Shown piece by piece: positions 54,326 to 64,000 of a stretch of DNA of 64,000 nt. A program made the translations under genes and the position numbers. The notes beneath the pieces were generated by a model, which worked only from the letters and a program-made list of their open reading frames with translations, did no database searches and was not told where the DNA came from. The stretch is from Microbacterium sp. No. 7 (lineage in GTDB: Bacteria > Actinomycetota > Actinomycetes > Actinomycetales > Microbacteriaceae): positions 682,001 to 746,000 of the forward strand of contig NZ_CP012697.1 of NCBI RefSeq assembly GCF_001314225.1, in the 5' to 3' direction. Each line of letters begins with the position of its first letter. Position 1 is the first letter of the stretch.

Positions 54326-55423
54326 ATGAGCGACCCGAACTACGGCGAGCCGGTGACCCAGAGCGAGTCGAACAGCGAGATCGACCCCGACGAGGCGGTC
54401 GCGCGCGCCAACGAGGCGCTCGCCGACGCCGAGACGGCCGCGGGCGACGCCTCGGCCTTCCGCCCCCCGGCCGAGAACGTGCCCGCACCGAGCGACGCCG
54501 CCGGGCCGGCGGGCGAGCCGGCACGGGATGCCGCGCCCGCCGCCGACGGCGAGACGACGCCCGCCACGGCATCCGACGGTCTCTCCGAGGCCGACGCCGC
54601 CCTCTACGAGCAGGCGCTCGCCGAGGCCGCCGCGGCCGACGAGGCCGAACCCGCCTACGCCGCGCCCGTCTACGCCGAGGCTCCTGCGGAGCCCCTCGCC
54701 GAGACCGTCGTGGCGCCCGCCGTCGAGCCGGCGACCGAGGTCTACGCGGCACCCGCCGTGACCGAGGCGTACGCGACCGACGCCTACACGGCCCCCGCGG
54801 CGACCGAGGTCTACCCGACCGCGGAGCCCGCCGTGGCTCTCCCCGCGGCCGCGCCGCAGCCGATCTTCGTGCAGGCGCCCGAGCCGCCGCTGCCGCGCGG
54901 CAATCGCGGCGCCGCGGCCCTCATCGGCCTGCTCGCGGCCGTCGCCTTCGGCATCCTCTATCTCGCCGCCGCGCTCGGTCTCGGCCTGCTCGACGGCACG
55001 ACGACCGTCGCGACGCTCGGCGACGCCGCGCTCTCGGCGGTCACGTCGTGGTGGTTCTGGGTGCCCGTCGCCGTCTTCTTCATCTCGTTCTGGCTGCTCG
55101 GCGCGATCATCAACCGCGGTCGCTGGGGCTACTGGGTGCACTTCAGCCTGCTCGTCGGCATCGCGGCCTACGGCGGCCACCTGCTCGGACAGCTGTTCCA
55201 GGCGCCGTTCTGGAGCATCACGGCGAGCCAGGGCGCCGAGCTGGTGAGCGGCCAGCTGGTCGCGCCGCTCGCGATCGCCGCGGGCGTGTTCGGCCGCGAG
55301 GTCACCATCTGGTTCGGTGCGTGGGCGGCCCGGCGCGGCAAGCACATCTCCGAGCTGAACTACGAGGCGCAGCGCGAGTACGAGCGCACGCTCGAGGCGG
55401 GGCCGCGCATCCGGCAGGGATGA
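54326..55423 (+). CDS. Membrane protein with long acidic Ala/Pro-rich N-terminus
   Basis: A 365-residue protein. Residues 1-190 are disordered and Ala/Glu/Pro-rich, with VYAAPAVTEAYATDAY-like repeats. Residues about 190-330 hold four hydrophobic segments (AALIGLLAAVAFGILYLAAA, WWFWVPVAVFFISFWLLGAI and two more). The C-terminus is charged (ISELNYEAQREYERTLEAG). GAGGAG lies about 9 nt before the ATG. It is followed after 7 nt by another small membrane protein gene, so the two form an operon. No family was recognised. Confidence 0.75.
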   Translation: MSDPNYGEPVTQSESNSEIDPDEAVARANEALADAETAAGDASAFRPPAENVPAPSDAAGPAGEPARDAAPAADGETTPATASDGLSEADAALYEQALAEAAAADEAEPAYAAPVYAEAPAEPLAETVVAPAVEPATEVYAAPAVTEAYATDAYTAPAATEVYPTAEPAVALPAAAPQPIFVQAPEPPLPRGNRGAAALIGLLAAVAFGILYLAAALGLGLLDGTTTVATLGDAALSAVTSWWFWVPVAVFFISFWLLGAIINRGRWGYWVHFSLLVGIAAYGGHLLGQLFQAPFWSITASQGAELVSGQLVAPLAIAAGVFGREVTIWFGAWAARRGKHISELNYEAQREYERTLEAGPRIRQG

Positions 55424-55430
55424 CCCCGTC

Positions 55431-55889
55431 ATGTCGCGCGTGCAGCCACGGATGGCGACGGCCTTCTCGACCGTCGGGTTCTTCGCGCTGCTGATCGCGT
55501 CGTTCGGCATCGGCAGCCTGCTGCTCGACGTCGACGTGATCGCGACCCCGGGCGTCGGCGTGCTGGCGGGCGTGCTCGCGGCCGGCGCCGCGATCGGCGC
55601 GTTCCTGCTCGTGCTGTGGCGCGGCACCGCGGTCGCGCGGCCGACCTACCGCGTGTCGGGCGTCGCCGTCGTCGCGACCGTCGCGGCCTATCTCGCGGGC
55701 CTGTGGATCGGCGCCGTCGTGCAGGGCGCCGACGTGGGCCTCGCGTCGGCGGCCGTCGGCGGATTCGTCACGTCGTGGTTCGTGCTCGTGCTCGCGGTGT
55801 GCGCGTTCGTCGCCGCATGGGCCGGCATCGCCCTCGTGCGCACCCGCGCCCAGCGCCCCCGCTGGCGCTGGGAGAACCGCGACGACTGA
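55431..55889 (+). CDS. Small four-helix membrane protein of unknown function
   Basis: A 152-residue protein with four hydrophobic segments (about 12-35, 40-60, 72-95, 105-130) and a short basic tail, RTRAQRPRWRWENRDD. It begins 7 nt after the preceding membrane protein gene and probably works with it. The ATG gives the full first helix. No family was recognised; the fold resembles many actinobacterial DUF membrane proteins. Confidence 0.7.
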   Translation: MSRVQPRMATAFSTVGFFALLIASFGIGSLLLDVDVIATPGVGVLAGVLAAGAAIGAFLLVLWRGTAVARPTYRVSGVAVVATVAAYLAGLWIGAVVQGADVGLASAAVGGFVTSWFVLVLAVCAFVAAWAGIALVRTRAQRPRWRWENRDD

Positions 55890-55930
55890 CTTCACCCCGC
55901 CGCCCCCGCCGCCCCGTCGGCCCCCATTCT

Positions 55931-56003
55931 CGGCGAGACGGCACGGGCGCGACGAGACAGCCCGTCTGTCGTGCAGTCTCGTCGCACCCGTGCCGTCTCG
56001 CCG
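55931..56003. terminator. 28-bp inverted repeat, one mismatch
   Basis: The arms 55931-55958 (starting CGGCGAGACGGCACGGG) and 55976-56003 differ from perfect complementarity at one position; the loop is 17 nt. It can terminate the two-gene membrane operon. Confidence 0.75.
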
Positions 56004-56092
56004 TGGGAGGGTGAGGCGATCGGGTGGGGATGGGACGGCGTGTTGCCGCGGGTGACCTCGCGAATCGCGACGAAAGGCGGGAGAATACCATC

Positions 56093-56731
56093 GTGGAGCG
56101 CTCGCTGGACACCCAGGTCAGCCAGGCCGTCGATGCCTGGCTGCGCTGGCTGCCCCGGTGGGAGCCCGCGACCCACCGCGGGCGTGTCGCGCCCTGCAAG
56201 CGCTGCTTCGGATCGCCCGTGCTGTCGGCGGCGGGACTCGGGTCCGACGTGCCGCACGGGGTGCAGCACGGCCTGTCGACGCGGATGAAGACGATCATCG
56301 ACCACGCCGTGAGCGAGTACACGGCGCGCAACCTGCCGATGCTGCAGACCGAGCTCGACCAGCAGACGGCGCGCAACCGCGCGCGCAGCTACCGGCCGCA
56401 CGAGGGCCTGGAGCCCGAGTTCGAGGGATTGCCGCTCGACCCCGAGCCGACACCCGGCGCGCCCTTCCTCTTCACGATCTCCGGGCTCGCCGAGGAGGCG
56501 AACGCCGAGGTGCCCGCGCTGCCGCCCCTGAGCGAGCGGGCCAAGGCCGCGCTGCGGCAGGAGGTGAGCCTCGCCGACGACTACGCCAACATGGTCGGAC
56601 GCGAGGTGTGCGGCATCCTGCTGCGGCACCGGCTGCGCATCCAGGATGCCGTCGCGCAGTACGTCGAGCCGCAGATCGCAGCCCTGCTCGAAGACCTCAG
56701 CCGGTCGCTCGACGCCCCGTTCGACTCCTGA
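56093..56731 (+). CDS. Conserved-looking cytoplasmic protein with CxxC, unknown function
   Basis: A 212-residue soluble protein without signal or membrane segment. PCKRCFGSPVL near residue 37 gives one CxxC, too little for a zinc ribbon alone, so it may pair in a dimer. The middle (about 65-100) is helical, YTARNLPMLQTELDQQTARN; the C-terminal half has GREVCGILLRHRLRIQDAV. The GTG at 56093 is 6 nt after GAGAAT, a leaderless pattern; a longer frame from 56024 has no ribosome-binding site. The protein was not recognised. Confidence 0.65.
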   Translation: MERSLDTQVSQAVDAWLRWLPRWEPATHRGRVAPCKRCFGSPVLSAAGLGSDVPHGVQHGLSTRMKTIIDHAVSEYTARNLPMLQTELDQQTARNRARSYRPHEGLEPEFEGLPLDPEPTPGAPFLFTISGLAEEANAEVPALPPLSERAKAALRQEVSLADDYANMVGREVCGILLRHRLRIQDAVAQYVEPQIAALLEDLSRSLDAPFDS

Positions 56732-56758
56732 CGCCGCGCGCATCGCGCCGGTGCTGGT

Positions 56759-56900
56759 TGTTCTCGCGAGGGTGCCCTCTGTTCTCGCGAGGGTGCCAGT
56801 TGTTCTCACGAGGGTGCCTCCGAAAGCACCCTCGGGCAAACAACTGGCACCCTCGGGCAAACAACTGGCACCCTCGGGCGGACAACTGGCACCCTCGCGG
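56759..56900. repeat. 21-nt-unit inverted array
   Basis: Three copies reading TTGTTCTCGCGAGGGTGCC (56759-56818) face three and a half inverted copies reading GCACCCTCGGGCAAACAACT (56826-56900) across TCCGAAA. Same unit as at 31.5 and 44.85 kb. Confidence 0.88.
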
Positions 56901-56955
56901 GGCGGCGAACGCCGTCTGCGGGGGCGTCGACCCGGCCGCGTCTAGGCTGGATGCC

Positions 56956-58359
56956 ATGGATCCGAGCCTCGACCCCGCCGCGATCCTCGTGACCGTGCTG
57001 CTGGGGTCGGTGGTCGGGCTCGCGCTGTACGTGTGGATGTCGATCGCGCTCGCCGCGGTGTTCCGCCGGCTCGGCGCGGAGGAGTGGCGCGCGTGGGTGC
57101 CGCTGCTGAACGTCGCGACGCTGCTGCAGCGGGCCGACCTGAACCCCTGGCTCGTGCTCGTGGTGCTGATCCCGGCGGTCGGTCCGTTCGCGCTGCTCGT
57201 CGTCTTCGTGCTGGCGGCCCGCCGCGTCGGCGCGGTCTTCGGATACGGCGCGGGCATGATCGTCGTCGCGGCCCTCGTGCCCGTCGTGTGGGCGACGATC
57301 GTCGGCTTCGGCACCGAGCGGCTCCGCCGGGCGCCGGGCGCGGAGCTCACGTGGGACCCCGCCGACGACGACCTCGACGTCGACACCGCGACCGTGCCGC
57401 GCTCGTCGGTGCCCGCGTTCCCGTTCGCCGCGGCCGAGGGCGAGGCGCGCAGCCAGTGGGCGCCGCCGCCGTCGCCCGAGCCGGTCTCGCCGCCGACCGC
57501 CCCCGTCCTGAAGATCGCGGAGGAGACGGTGCCGGAGGAGCCGGCATCCATCGCGCCGCCCGTGCTCGTGCCGCCGCTCACGACGCCGCGTGCGCCGACG
57601 CCCTCGGCGGAGCCGTCCGGGCCCGCCACCGCGTCGCATCCGACATCGGAGCCGTCTCAGCCCGCCGCCGCGTCGTATCCCGCGTCCGAGCCGTCCCGCC
57701 CCGAGCTGCTCCGCCCCGACGACCCGCCGCTGCGCCGTTCGGCACGGTCCGCCGTCGGCGCCGAGGAGGCGTTGCGCGCCGACCGGCGGCCGCCCGTGCG
57801 GATCACCGACGACGACGAGCAGTGGGCGCCGCGCCGTTCGCCCGCCGATCCGCTCGGCGCCGACGAGCTGAGCGGCGAGGTCTCCGCGATCGCCGGCGCG
57901 CCCGCCGCCGGCTCCCCGCGCCGTGCGACGTCGGCCGCGTCGCATGCCCCGCATGCCCCGGACGCCGGCGGGACGGATGCCGCGCCCGTGCCCGGCGTCG
58001 ACGACCGCACGATGCTCTCACACCGGCACCGTCCGCACTGGGGCCTCGTCACGGCGACGGGCGAGACGCTGCCGCTCACGGCCGATGTCGTCGTGCTCGG
58101 CCGGCGTCCGCAGCACGACCCCTCGCATCCCGCCGCGCAGCTGCTCGCCGTCGCCGATCCCGGTCGCACGGTCTCGCGCACGCACGCGCGAATGGAGCAC
58201 ACCGAGAACGGCTGGATCATCGTCGACCTGGGGTCGACGAACGGCGTGCTCGTGCGCGACGCCGCCGGCCGCGACGTCGAGGTGTCGGCCGCGGCGCCGC
58301 TCGCCGAGGGCTCCGAGTTCCAGCTCGGCGACGAGCGCTTTCGCCTGGTCCGCGCCTGA
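56956..58359 (+). CDS. Membrane-anchored FHA-domain protein (DUF5684-like N-terminus)
   Basis: A 467-residue protein. Residues 1-120 hold three to four hydrophobic segments with [20 protein letters not shown], as in DUF5684-type membrane domains. A Pro/Ala/Ser-rich linker (about 130-355) includes the duplicated block [20 protein letters not shown]. The C-terminal FHA domain (about 375-465) has [17 protein letters not shown] and [10 protein letters not shown], the phosphothreonine-binding residues. FHA proteins read Ser/Thr-kinase signals, often for envelope growth; the kinase is not in view. TAGGCT lies 7 nt before the ATG. Confidence 0.88.
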   Translation: MDPSLDPAAILVTVLLGSVVGLALYVWMSIALAAVFRRLGAEEWRAWVPLLNVATLLQRADLNPWLVLVVLIPAVGPFALLVVFVLAARRVGAVFGYGAGMIVVAALVPVVWATIVGFGTERLRRAPGAELTWDPADDDLDVDTATVPRSSVPAFPFAAAEGEARSQWAPPPSPEPVSPPTAPVLKIAEETVPEEPASIAPPVLVPPLTTPRAPTPSAEPSGPATASHPTSEPSQPAAASYPASEPSRPELLRPDDPPLRRSARSAVGAEEALRADRRPPVRITDDDEQWAPRRSPADPLGADELSGEVSAIAGAPAAGSPRRATSAASHAPHAPDAGGTDAAPVPGVDDRTMLSHRHRPHWGLVTATGETLPLTADVVVLGRRPQHDPSHPAAQLLAVADPGRTVSRTHARMEHTENGWIIVDLGSTNGVLVRDAAGRDVEVSAAAPLAEGSEFQLGDERFRLVRA

Positions 58360-58369
58360 TCGCCGCCGT

Positions 58370-58398
58370 TTGACCGGCCGCCCTCGCGCGCGTATCAT
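58370..58398 (+). promoter_or_regulatory. rpsL operon promoter
   Basis: TTGACC (58370-58375) and TATCAT (58393-58398), 17-nt spacer. The leader to rpsL is about 210 nt and holds GTGTG/CACAC near 58407-58420 and GGAGCC/GGCTCC near 58579-58592 as small hairpins. Confidence 0.85.
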
Positions 58399-58615
58399 TG
58401 AGCGGGTGTGTTCACACACGTCTTGCGCTGTGCGCGCACGGCGTGTCGGCGCACGAACCGGGATCCGTCTGCGAACAGGCGACCCCCACGGCATATCCAC
58501 CACCGAACGGCGCGGGCGCTCCCGTGCCGGTGGATCTGTGGTGAAACCACGAACGCTGTCACCGTGCAGCACCCGCGAGGAGCCGAGGCTCCGCGCGGCA
58601 CAACAAGGAGAGAAC

Positions 58616-58984
58616 GTGCCAACCATTCAGCAGTTGGTTCGCAAGGGACGTTCGCCCAAGGTCTCGAAGACCAAGGCGCCCGCCCTGAAGTCGAACCCGC
58701 AGCAGGCGGGTGTCTGCACCCGTGTCTACACGACCACGCCCAAGAAGCCGAACTCGGCGATGCGCAAGGTCGCCCGTGTCAAGCTCCGCAACGGCACCGA
58801 GGTCACCGCCTACATCCCCGGCGAGGGCCACAACCTGCAGGAGCACTCGCTCGTGCTCGTCCGCGGCGGTCGTGTGAAAGACCTCCCCGGCGTGCGCTAC
58901 AAGATCGTCCGCGGCGCACTGGACACCCAGGCCGTCAAGAACCGTAAGCAGGCCCGCAGCCGCTACGGCGCGAAGAAGGGTTGA
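58616..58984 (+). CDS. rpsL: Ribosomal protein uS12
   Basis: A 122-residue decoding-centre protein beginning [18 protein letters not shown] holds the lysine equivalent to E. coli K42/43 and [12 protein letters not shown] the K87/88 region; both are wild type, so no streptomycin-resistance change is seen. The GTG start has AAGGAG about 7 nt upstream. First gene of the rpsL-rpsG-fusA group; rpsG follows after 5 nt. Confidence 0.99.
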   Translation: MPTIQQLVRKGRSPKVSKTKAPALKSNPQQAGVCTRVYTTTPKKPNSAMRKVARVKLRNGTEVTAYIPGEGHNLQEHSLVLVRGGRVKDLPGVRYKIVRGALDTQAVKNRKQARSRYGAKKG

Positions 58985-58989
58985 GCTAG

Positions 58990-59460
58990 ATGCCTCGCAA
59001 GGGACCGGCACCCCGCCGCGTCGTCGTCAACGACCCGGTCTACGGTGCCCCGATCGTCACCCAGCTGGTGAACAAGATCCTCGTCGACGGCAAGAAGTCG
59101 CTCGCCGAGTCGATCGTCTACGGCGCCCTCAAGGGCGTCGAGGCGAAGACGGGCCAGGACGCCGTCGCCACGCTCAAGAAGGCGCTCGACAACGTGCGCC
59201 CCACCCTCGAGGTCAAGAGCCGCCGCGTCGGCGGCTCGACCTACCAGGTGCCCGTCGAGGTCAAGCCGCACCGCGCCAACACGCTCGCGCTGCGCTGGCT
59301 CGTCAGCTACGCCAAGGGCCGTCGTGAGAAGACGATGACCGAGCGTCTGCAGAACGAGATCCTCGACGCCTCGAACGGTCTCGGTGCCGCGGTGAAGCGC
59401 CGCGAGGACACCCACAAGATGGCCGAGTCGAACCGCGCCTTCGCGCACTACCGCTGGTAA
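58990..59460 (+). CDS. rpsG: Ribosomal protein uS7
   Basis: A 156-residue 30S head protein, normal length, starting [10 protein letters not shown] and ending RAFAHYRW. Conserved [16 protein letters not shown] and [11 protein letters not shown] are present. The ATG follows rpsL by 5 nt with only AAGGG as ribosome-binding site, so coupling to rpsL translation is likely. Confidence 0.99.
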   Translation: MPRKGPAPRRVVVNDPVYGAPIVTQLVNKILVDGKKSLAESIVYGALKGVEAKTGQDAVATLKKALDNVRPTLEVKSRRVGGSTYQVPVEVKPHRANTLALRWLVSYAKGRREKTMTERLQNEILDASNGLGAAVKRREDTHKMAESNRAFAHYRW

Positions 59461-59469
59461 CAGCTTGAC

Positions 59470-59504
59470 GGATGCCGGGGGCGCCACCCGGGCCCCCGGC
59501 ATCC
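59470..59504 (+). terminator. Hairpin between rpsG and fusA built from GGATGCC/GGCATCC
   Basis: GGATGCCGGGGGC (59470-59482) pairs perfectly with GCCCCCGGCATCC (59492-59504), followed by TTT. It may attenuate transcription into fusA. Confidence 0.7.
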
Positions 59505-59531
59505 TTTCCCGTCTCACCGAGAGGAACCCCC

Positions 59532-61646
59532 GTGGCACAAGAAGTGCTCACCGACCTGAACAAGGTCCGCAACATCGGCATCATGGCGCACATCGATGCC
59601 GGCAAGACGACGACGACCGAGCGCATCCTGTTCTACACGGGTGTCAACCACAAGCTGGGCGAGACCCACGACGGCGCCTCGACCACCGACTGGATGGAGC
59701 AGGAGAAGGAGCGCGGCATCACGATCACGTCGGCCGCCGTGACCTGCTTCTGGAACAAGAACCAGATCAACATCATCGACACCCCCGGCCACGTGGACTT
59801 CACGGTCGAGGTCGAGCGCTCGCTGCGCGTGCTCGACGGCGCCGTCGCCGTCTTCGACGGCAAGGAGGGCGTCGAGCCCCAGTCCGAGACGGTGTGGCGC
59901 CAGGCCGACAAGTACGACGTGCCCCGCATCTGCTTCGTCAACAAGATGGACAAGCTGGGCGCCGACTTCTACTTCACGGTCGACACGATCGTCAGCCGCC
60001 TGGGCGCCACGCCGCTCGTGCTGCAGCTGCCGATCGGCGCCGAGAACGACTTCGTCGGCGTCATCGACCTCGTCGAGATGCGCGCGCTCGTGTGGCCCGG
60101 CGATGCCAAGGGCGACGTGACGATGGGCGCCAAGTACGAGGTGCAGGAGATCCCCGCCGACCTCGCCGACAAGGCCGCCGAGTACCGCGAGAAGCTGCTC
60201 GAGGCCGTCGCCGAGAGCGACGAGGCGCTGCTGGAGAAGTACTTCGGCGGCGAGGAGCTGTCGGTCGCCGAGATCAAGGGCGCCATCCGCAAGCTCACCG
60301 TCGCGGGCGAGCAGTACCCCGTGCTGTGCGGCTCGGCGTTCAAGAACCGCGGCGTGCAGCCCATGCTCGACGCGGTCGTCGACTACCTGCCCTCGCCCCT
60401 GGACGTGCCCGCCATCGAGGCGCACGACCCCAAGGACGAAGAGAAGATCATCGAGCGTCGTCCCGACGCGTCCGACCCGTTCGCGGCCCTCGCGTTCAAG
60501 GTCGCGGTGCACCCCTTCTTCGGACGCCTCACCTACATCCGCGTCTACTCGGGTCACCTCGAGTCGGGTGCGCAGGTCGTCAACTCGACCAAGGGCAAGA
60601 AGGAGCGCATCGGAAAGATCTTCCAGATGCACGCCAACAAGGAGAACCCGGTCGACTCGGTCACGGCGGGCAACATCTACGCCGTCATCGGTCTCAAGGA
60701 CACCACGACCGGCGACACCCTGTGCGACCCCGACAAGCAGGTCGTGCTGGAGTCGATGACGTTCCCCGAGCCCGTCATCGAGGTCGCGATCGAGCCCAAG
60801 ACCAAGGCCGACCAGGAGAAGCTGGGTCTGGCGATCCAGAAGCTCGCCGAAGAGGACCCGACGTTCCGCACCGAGCTCAACCCCGAGACGGGTCAGACGA
60901 CCATCAAGGGCATGGGCGAGCTGCACCTCGACATCCTCGTCGACCGCATGAAGCGCGAGTTCAAGGTCGAGGCCAACGTTGGCAAGCCGCAGGTGGCCTA
61001 CCGCGAGACGATCCGCAAGGCCGTCGAGCGTCACGACTACACGCACAAGAAGCAGACCGGTGGGTCGGGTCAGTTCGCGAAGATCCAGTTCGCGATCGAG
61101 CCGATCGAGGTCACGGCCGACAAGACGTACGAGTTCGAGAACAAGGTCACCGGTGGCCGCATCCCGCGCGAGTACATCGAGCCCACGAACCAGGGCTTCC
61201 AGGACGCCATGCAGGTCGGCGTGCTCGCCGGCTACCCCATGGTCGGTGTCAAGGCGACCCTCGTCGACGGCGCCTCGCACGACGTCGACTCGTCGGAGAT
61301 GGCGTTCAAGATCGCCGGCTCGATGGGCTTCAAGGAGGCTGCGCGCAAGGCCAGCCCCGTGCTGCTCGAGCCGCTCATGGCCGTCGAGGTGCGCACGCCC
61401 GAGGAGTACATGGGCGACGTCATCGGCGACCTGAACTCGCGTCGCGGCCAGATCCAGTCGATGGAGGATGCCGCGGGCGTCAAGGTCGTGCGCGCCCTCG
61501 TGCCGCTCTCGGAGATGTTCGGCTACATCGGTGACCTGCGCTCGAAGACCTCGGGCCGCGCCGTGTACTCGATGGAGTTCGACTCGTACGCCGAGGTCCC
61601 CAAGGCCGTCGCCGACGAGATCGTCCAGAAGGCCAAGGGCGAGTAA
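59532..61646 (+). CDS. fusA: Elongation factor G
   Basis: A 704-residue translocase GTPase. G1 AHIDAGKTT is near residue 19, G2 RGITITSA, G3 DTPGHVDF, G4 NKMDKLGA; domain IV has [10 protein letters not shown] and the ribosome-facing tip. The GTG at 59532 has AGAGGA 8 nt upstream; the in-frame frame to 59472 runs through the terminator-like hairpin and is not coding. Domains and length are normal. Confidence 0.99.
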   Translation: MAQEVLTDLNKVRNIGIMAHIDAGKTTTTERILFYTGVNHKLGETHDGASTTDWMEQEKERGITITSAAVTCFWNKNQINIIDTPGHVDFTVEVERSLRVLDGAVAVFDGKEGVEPQSETVWRQADKYDVPRICFVNKMDKLGADFYFTVDTIVSRLGATPLVLQLPIGAENDFVGVIDLVEMRALVWPGDAKGDVTMGAKYEVQEIPADLADKAAEYREKLLEAVAESDEALLEKYFGGEELSVAEIKGAIRKLTVAGEQYPVLCGSAFKNRGVQPMLDAVVDYLPSPLDVPAIEAHDPKDEEKIIERRPDASDPFAALAFKVAVHPFFGRLTYIRVYSGHLESGAQVVNSTKGKKERIGKIFQMHANKENPVDSVTAGNIYAVIGLKDTTTGDTLCDPDKQVVLESMTFPEPVIEVAIEPKTKADQEKLGLAIQKLAEEDPTFRTELNPETGQTTIKGMGELHLDILVDRMKREFKVEANVGKPQVAYRETIRKAVERHDYTHKKQTGGSGQFAKIQFAIEPIEVTADKTYEFENKVTGGRIPREYIEPTNQGFQDAMQVGVLAGYPMVGVKATLVDGASHDVDSSEMAFKIAGSMGFKEAARKASPVLLEPLMAVEVRTPEEYMGDVIGDLNSRRGQIQSMEDAAGVKVVRALVPLSEMFGYIGDLRSKTSGRAVYSMEFDSYAEVPKAVADEIVQKAKGE

Positions 61647-61652
61647 TCGCCG

Positions 61653-61680
61653 GGCGGATGCCGGGATCCCGGCATCCGCC
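61653..61680 (+). terminator. 28-nt perfect palindrome after fusA
   Basis: GGCGGATGCCGGGA and its exact complement are joined without a loop at 61653-61680. The palindrome consists of GGATGCC and GGCATCC arms and lies 6 nt after the fusA stop. Confidence 0.75.
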
Positions 61681-61704
61681 ACCAGACTCACAACTGCATA
61701 CAAG

Positions 61705-61710
61705 TAGACT
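61705..61710 (+). promoter_or_regulatory. -10 box of tuf
   Basis: TAGACT, 75 nt before the tuf start and after the fusA palindrome. No clear -35 was found. It suggests that tuf is also transcribed on its own. Confidence 0.55.
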
Positions 61711-61784
61711 GAACCAATCCCCGTAGACGAACGGTCGCAATCCGGCGCCCGTGACCTCTACACGACCGTCCTGAGGAGGACCCA

Positions 61785-62975
<1,191 letters not shown>

Positions 62976-62990
62976 CCTCTGCGTCAGCAC

Positions 62991-63022
62991 GAAGAGCCCC
63001 CGGGTCATCCCGGGGGCTCTTC
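62991..63022 (+). terminator. 14-bp perfect terminator after tuf
   Basis: GAAGAGCCCCCGGG (62991-63004), loop TCAT, exact complement (63009-63022), then T. It closes the rpsL-tuf group; the S10 operon does not follow in this window. Confidence 0.92.
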
Positions 63023-63145
63023 TGCGTTCGCCGTGAGTCTGCGACGCGGGGTGTCATGACGCTTCCGCGGTGCAGGGCGAAGGGGCAGAATGGGAGGCGC
63101 CGTGCCACCTGGCCGGCGCATCAGACCTCTGGGAGGGAGCCCGCG

Positions 63146-63373
63146 ATGGGTATCGAAGAGAGCATCGGCGACGCGGTCAACAAGGGCAAGGACCTGTTCG
63201 AGCAGAACAAGGAGAAGGTCGAGGAGGCGCTCAAGAGCGACAAGGCCGAGGAGATCAGCGACAAGATCATCGGCGGCGTGGCCGATTTCGCCAAGAAGAT
63301 CATCCCGGGCGAGCACCACGACAAGATCGACGACGTCGCCGAGAAGCTCGACAAGTCCGTCGGCAACGACTGA
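63146..63373 (+). CDS. MT0933-type antitoxin-like small protein
   Basis: A 75-residue, Lys/Asp/Glu-rich helical protein, MGIEESIGDAVNKGKDLFEQ at the N-terminus, with repeated DK-x-DD helices at the end. It resembles the actinobacterial MT0933/Rv0909-type 'antitoxin' family (PF14013). No toxin gene of the usual partner type is next to it, so a CsbD-like stress role is equally possible. GGAGGG lies about 8-9 nt before the ATG. Confidence 0.75.
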   Translation: MGIEESIGDAVNKGKDLFEQNKEKVEEALKSDKAEEISDKIIGGVADFAKKIIPGEHHDKIDDVAEKLDKSVGND

Positions 63374-63390
63374 CGTCATCGGATTCCCCG

Positions 63391-63420
63391 GAGGGGTGGA
63401 TGCCACGGCATCCACCCCTC
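63391..63420 (+). terminator. 14-bp hairpin built from GGATGCC/GGCATCC
   Basis: GAGGGGTGGATGCC (63391-63404), AC, exact complement (63407-63420). It follows the small antitoxin-like gene by 17 nt. Confidence 0.8.
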
Positions 63421-63491
63421 CGTCGTCGTGCGGCCCCCGGGTCGCGTTCGCCCCCCCCCGGTTGGTTCCGCCCCGCCGCCGTTCCATCCCC

Positions 63492-63597
63492 CGCGAGATG
63501 GTGGGTTTCTCGCCGAGATGGTGGGTTTCTCGCCGAAATGGCGGTCACCGTATCGCCGAAGAACCCACCATCTCGGCGAAAAGGGCACCATCTCGCG
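63492..63597. repeat. Inverted array of 20-nt units
   Basis: CGAGATGGTGGGTTTCTCGC occurs twice in direct order (63494-63533), followed by a third variant, then two inverted copies (63562-63597). The left (63492-63535) and right (63554-63597) arms are nearly complementary. It lies in the 336-nt gap before the last gene. Confidence 0.85.
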
Positions 63598-63621
63598 TGC
63601 GCTGGGCGCGAATAGGGGGAG

Positions 63622-63658
63622 TTGTCCACAGGGGGCGAATGCGGGGGAGTTGTGCACA
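63622..63658 (+). promoter_or_regulatory. Two DnaA-box-like sites
   Basis: TTGTCCACA (63622-63630), the GC-rich actinobacterial DnaA box, and TTGTGCACA (63650-63658), one mismatch from the general form, lie in the same orientation 28 nt apart, each after GGGGGAG. They sit just before the AbiEi-like gene. Confidence 0.5.
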
Positions 63659-63709
63659 TATCGGGTTCCTCTGGGAATCCGGGCGTCTGCGACAGGGCAC
63701 AGTCGGGGG

Positions 63710-64000
63710 ATGACCAGACCGCATCGTGCCCGCATCGTCACGCGGCATCCCGTCCATCCGCTGGCATCCCGAGGAATGGATGCCGTGGCGCTGACGCGCC
63801 TGCGCAACGGCGCGCACACGCTCACCTCCGAATGGGACCTCCTGTTCGCCGACGGCCGGCTGCGCACGCGCGTCGCCGCGATCGCGCCGCGCATCGGCAA
63901 TCCGTTGACGGCCGTGGCGCTGCAGAGCGCCGCCGCCATGCACGGACTGCCCGTGTACCGGGCATCCTCCCAGCGCGTCGACGTCATCGTGCCCGGCCGC
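63710..64000 (+). CDS. AbiEi-like / predicted transcriptional regulator protein (3' end off window)
   Basis: The first 97 codons of a frame that runs off the window. It starts MTRPHRARIVTRHPVHPLAS and contains TAVALQSAAAMHGLPVYR followed by RVDVIVPGR. This pattern (strand SAAxxHGLPL, then xVxVxVP) is typical of actinobacterial proteins annotated as AbiEi-like antitoxin-domain or DUF559-fused proteins. CACAGT stands 6 nt before the ATG, the leaderless pattern. Because only the N-terminal third is visible, the assignment is tentative. Confidence 0.55.
   Translation, partial: MTRPHRARIVTRHPVHPLASRGMDAVALTRLRNGAHTLTSEWDLLFADGRLRTRVAAIAPRIGNPLTAVALQSAAAMHGLPVYRASSQRVDVIVPGR

Noticed and set aside
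58399..58615. Riboswitch in the rpsL leader
   Set aside because: Only short local hairpins are visible; no known aptamer consensus was recognised.
63622..63658. Chromosomal replication origin
   Set aside because: Only two DnaA boxes, no AT-rich unwinding region and no dnaA, dnaN or rpmH nearby.

Overview
The window is a high-GC (roughly 72% by eye) actinobacterial chromosome segment. Codon choice, gene order around rpoBC/rpsLG-fusA-tuf, DtxR/IdeR-type iron control and many intergenic hairpin repeats point to Microbacteriaceae, most likely Microbacterium or a close relative. No rRNA, tRNA, CRISPR array, prophage or insertion sequence was found. The major translation and transcription genes lie on the + strand.

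Layout. 1-4.2 kb: the end of an archaeal-type 3-dehydroquinate synthase II gene, translationally coupled to a one-module A-T-TE synthetase, then a FadR-type regulator. 4.3-11.4 kb: Nei2-type DNA glycosylase, then an iron-box-controlled siderophore uptake operon (SIP reductase fused to a degenerate methyltransferase domain, lipoprotein, two FecCD permeases, ATPase). 11.5-26.7 kb: lhr, a DUF2298 membrane protein, an ABC-F ATPase, histidine phosphatase, quinone oxidoreductase, esterase, NUDIX-like and DivIVA-like genes. 27-34 kb: hemerythrin, an MFS carrier, a NarL-type two-component system and an FtsX/LolD-type exporter. 34-40.6 kb: a catabolic locus with SDR, zinc-ribbon protein, HyuB, HyuA and a GAF-LuxR regulator, resembling acetone/acetophenone carboxylase systems. 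40.7-44.8 kb: small housekeeping genes and an orphan pxpA. 45.2-52.7 kb: rpoB-rpoC. 53-58.4 kb: surface and membrane proteins of unknown role and an FHA protein. 58.6-63 kb: rpsL-rpsG-fusA-tuf. 63.1-64 kb: an MT0933-type antitoxin-like gene and the start of an AbiEi-like gene.

Three signals cut across the genes. (1) The heptamer GGATGCC/GGCATCC occurs about 100 times by hand count, equally on both strands. It forces otherwise rare codons and forms inverted pairs inside terminator hairpins, much like DNA-uptake sequences. (2) Gene ends carry tandem or inverted arrays of 17-25 nt units and REP-like palindromes. Two families have entered coding sequence in frame (lhr, ABC-F), and one sits between rpoB and rpoC. 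(3) About 17 start codons lie 6-7 nt after an nAnnnT -10 box, meaning leaderless transcripts.
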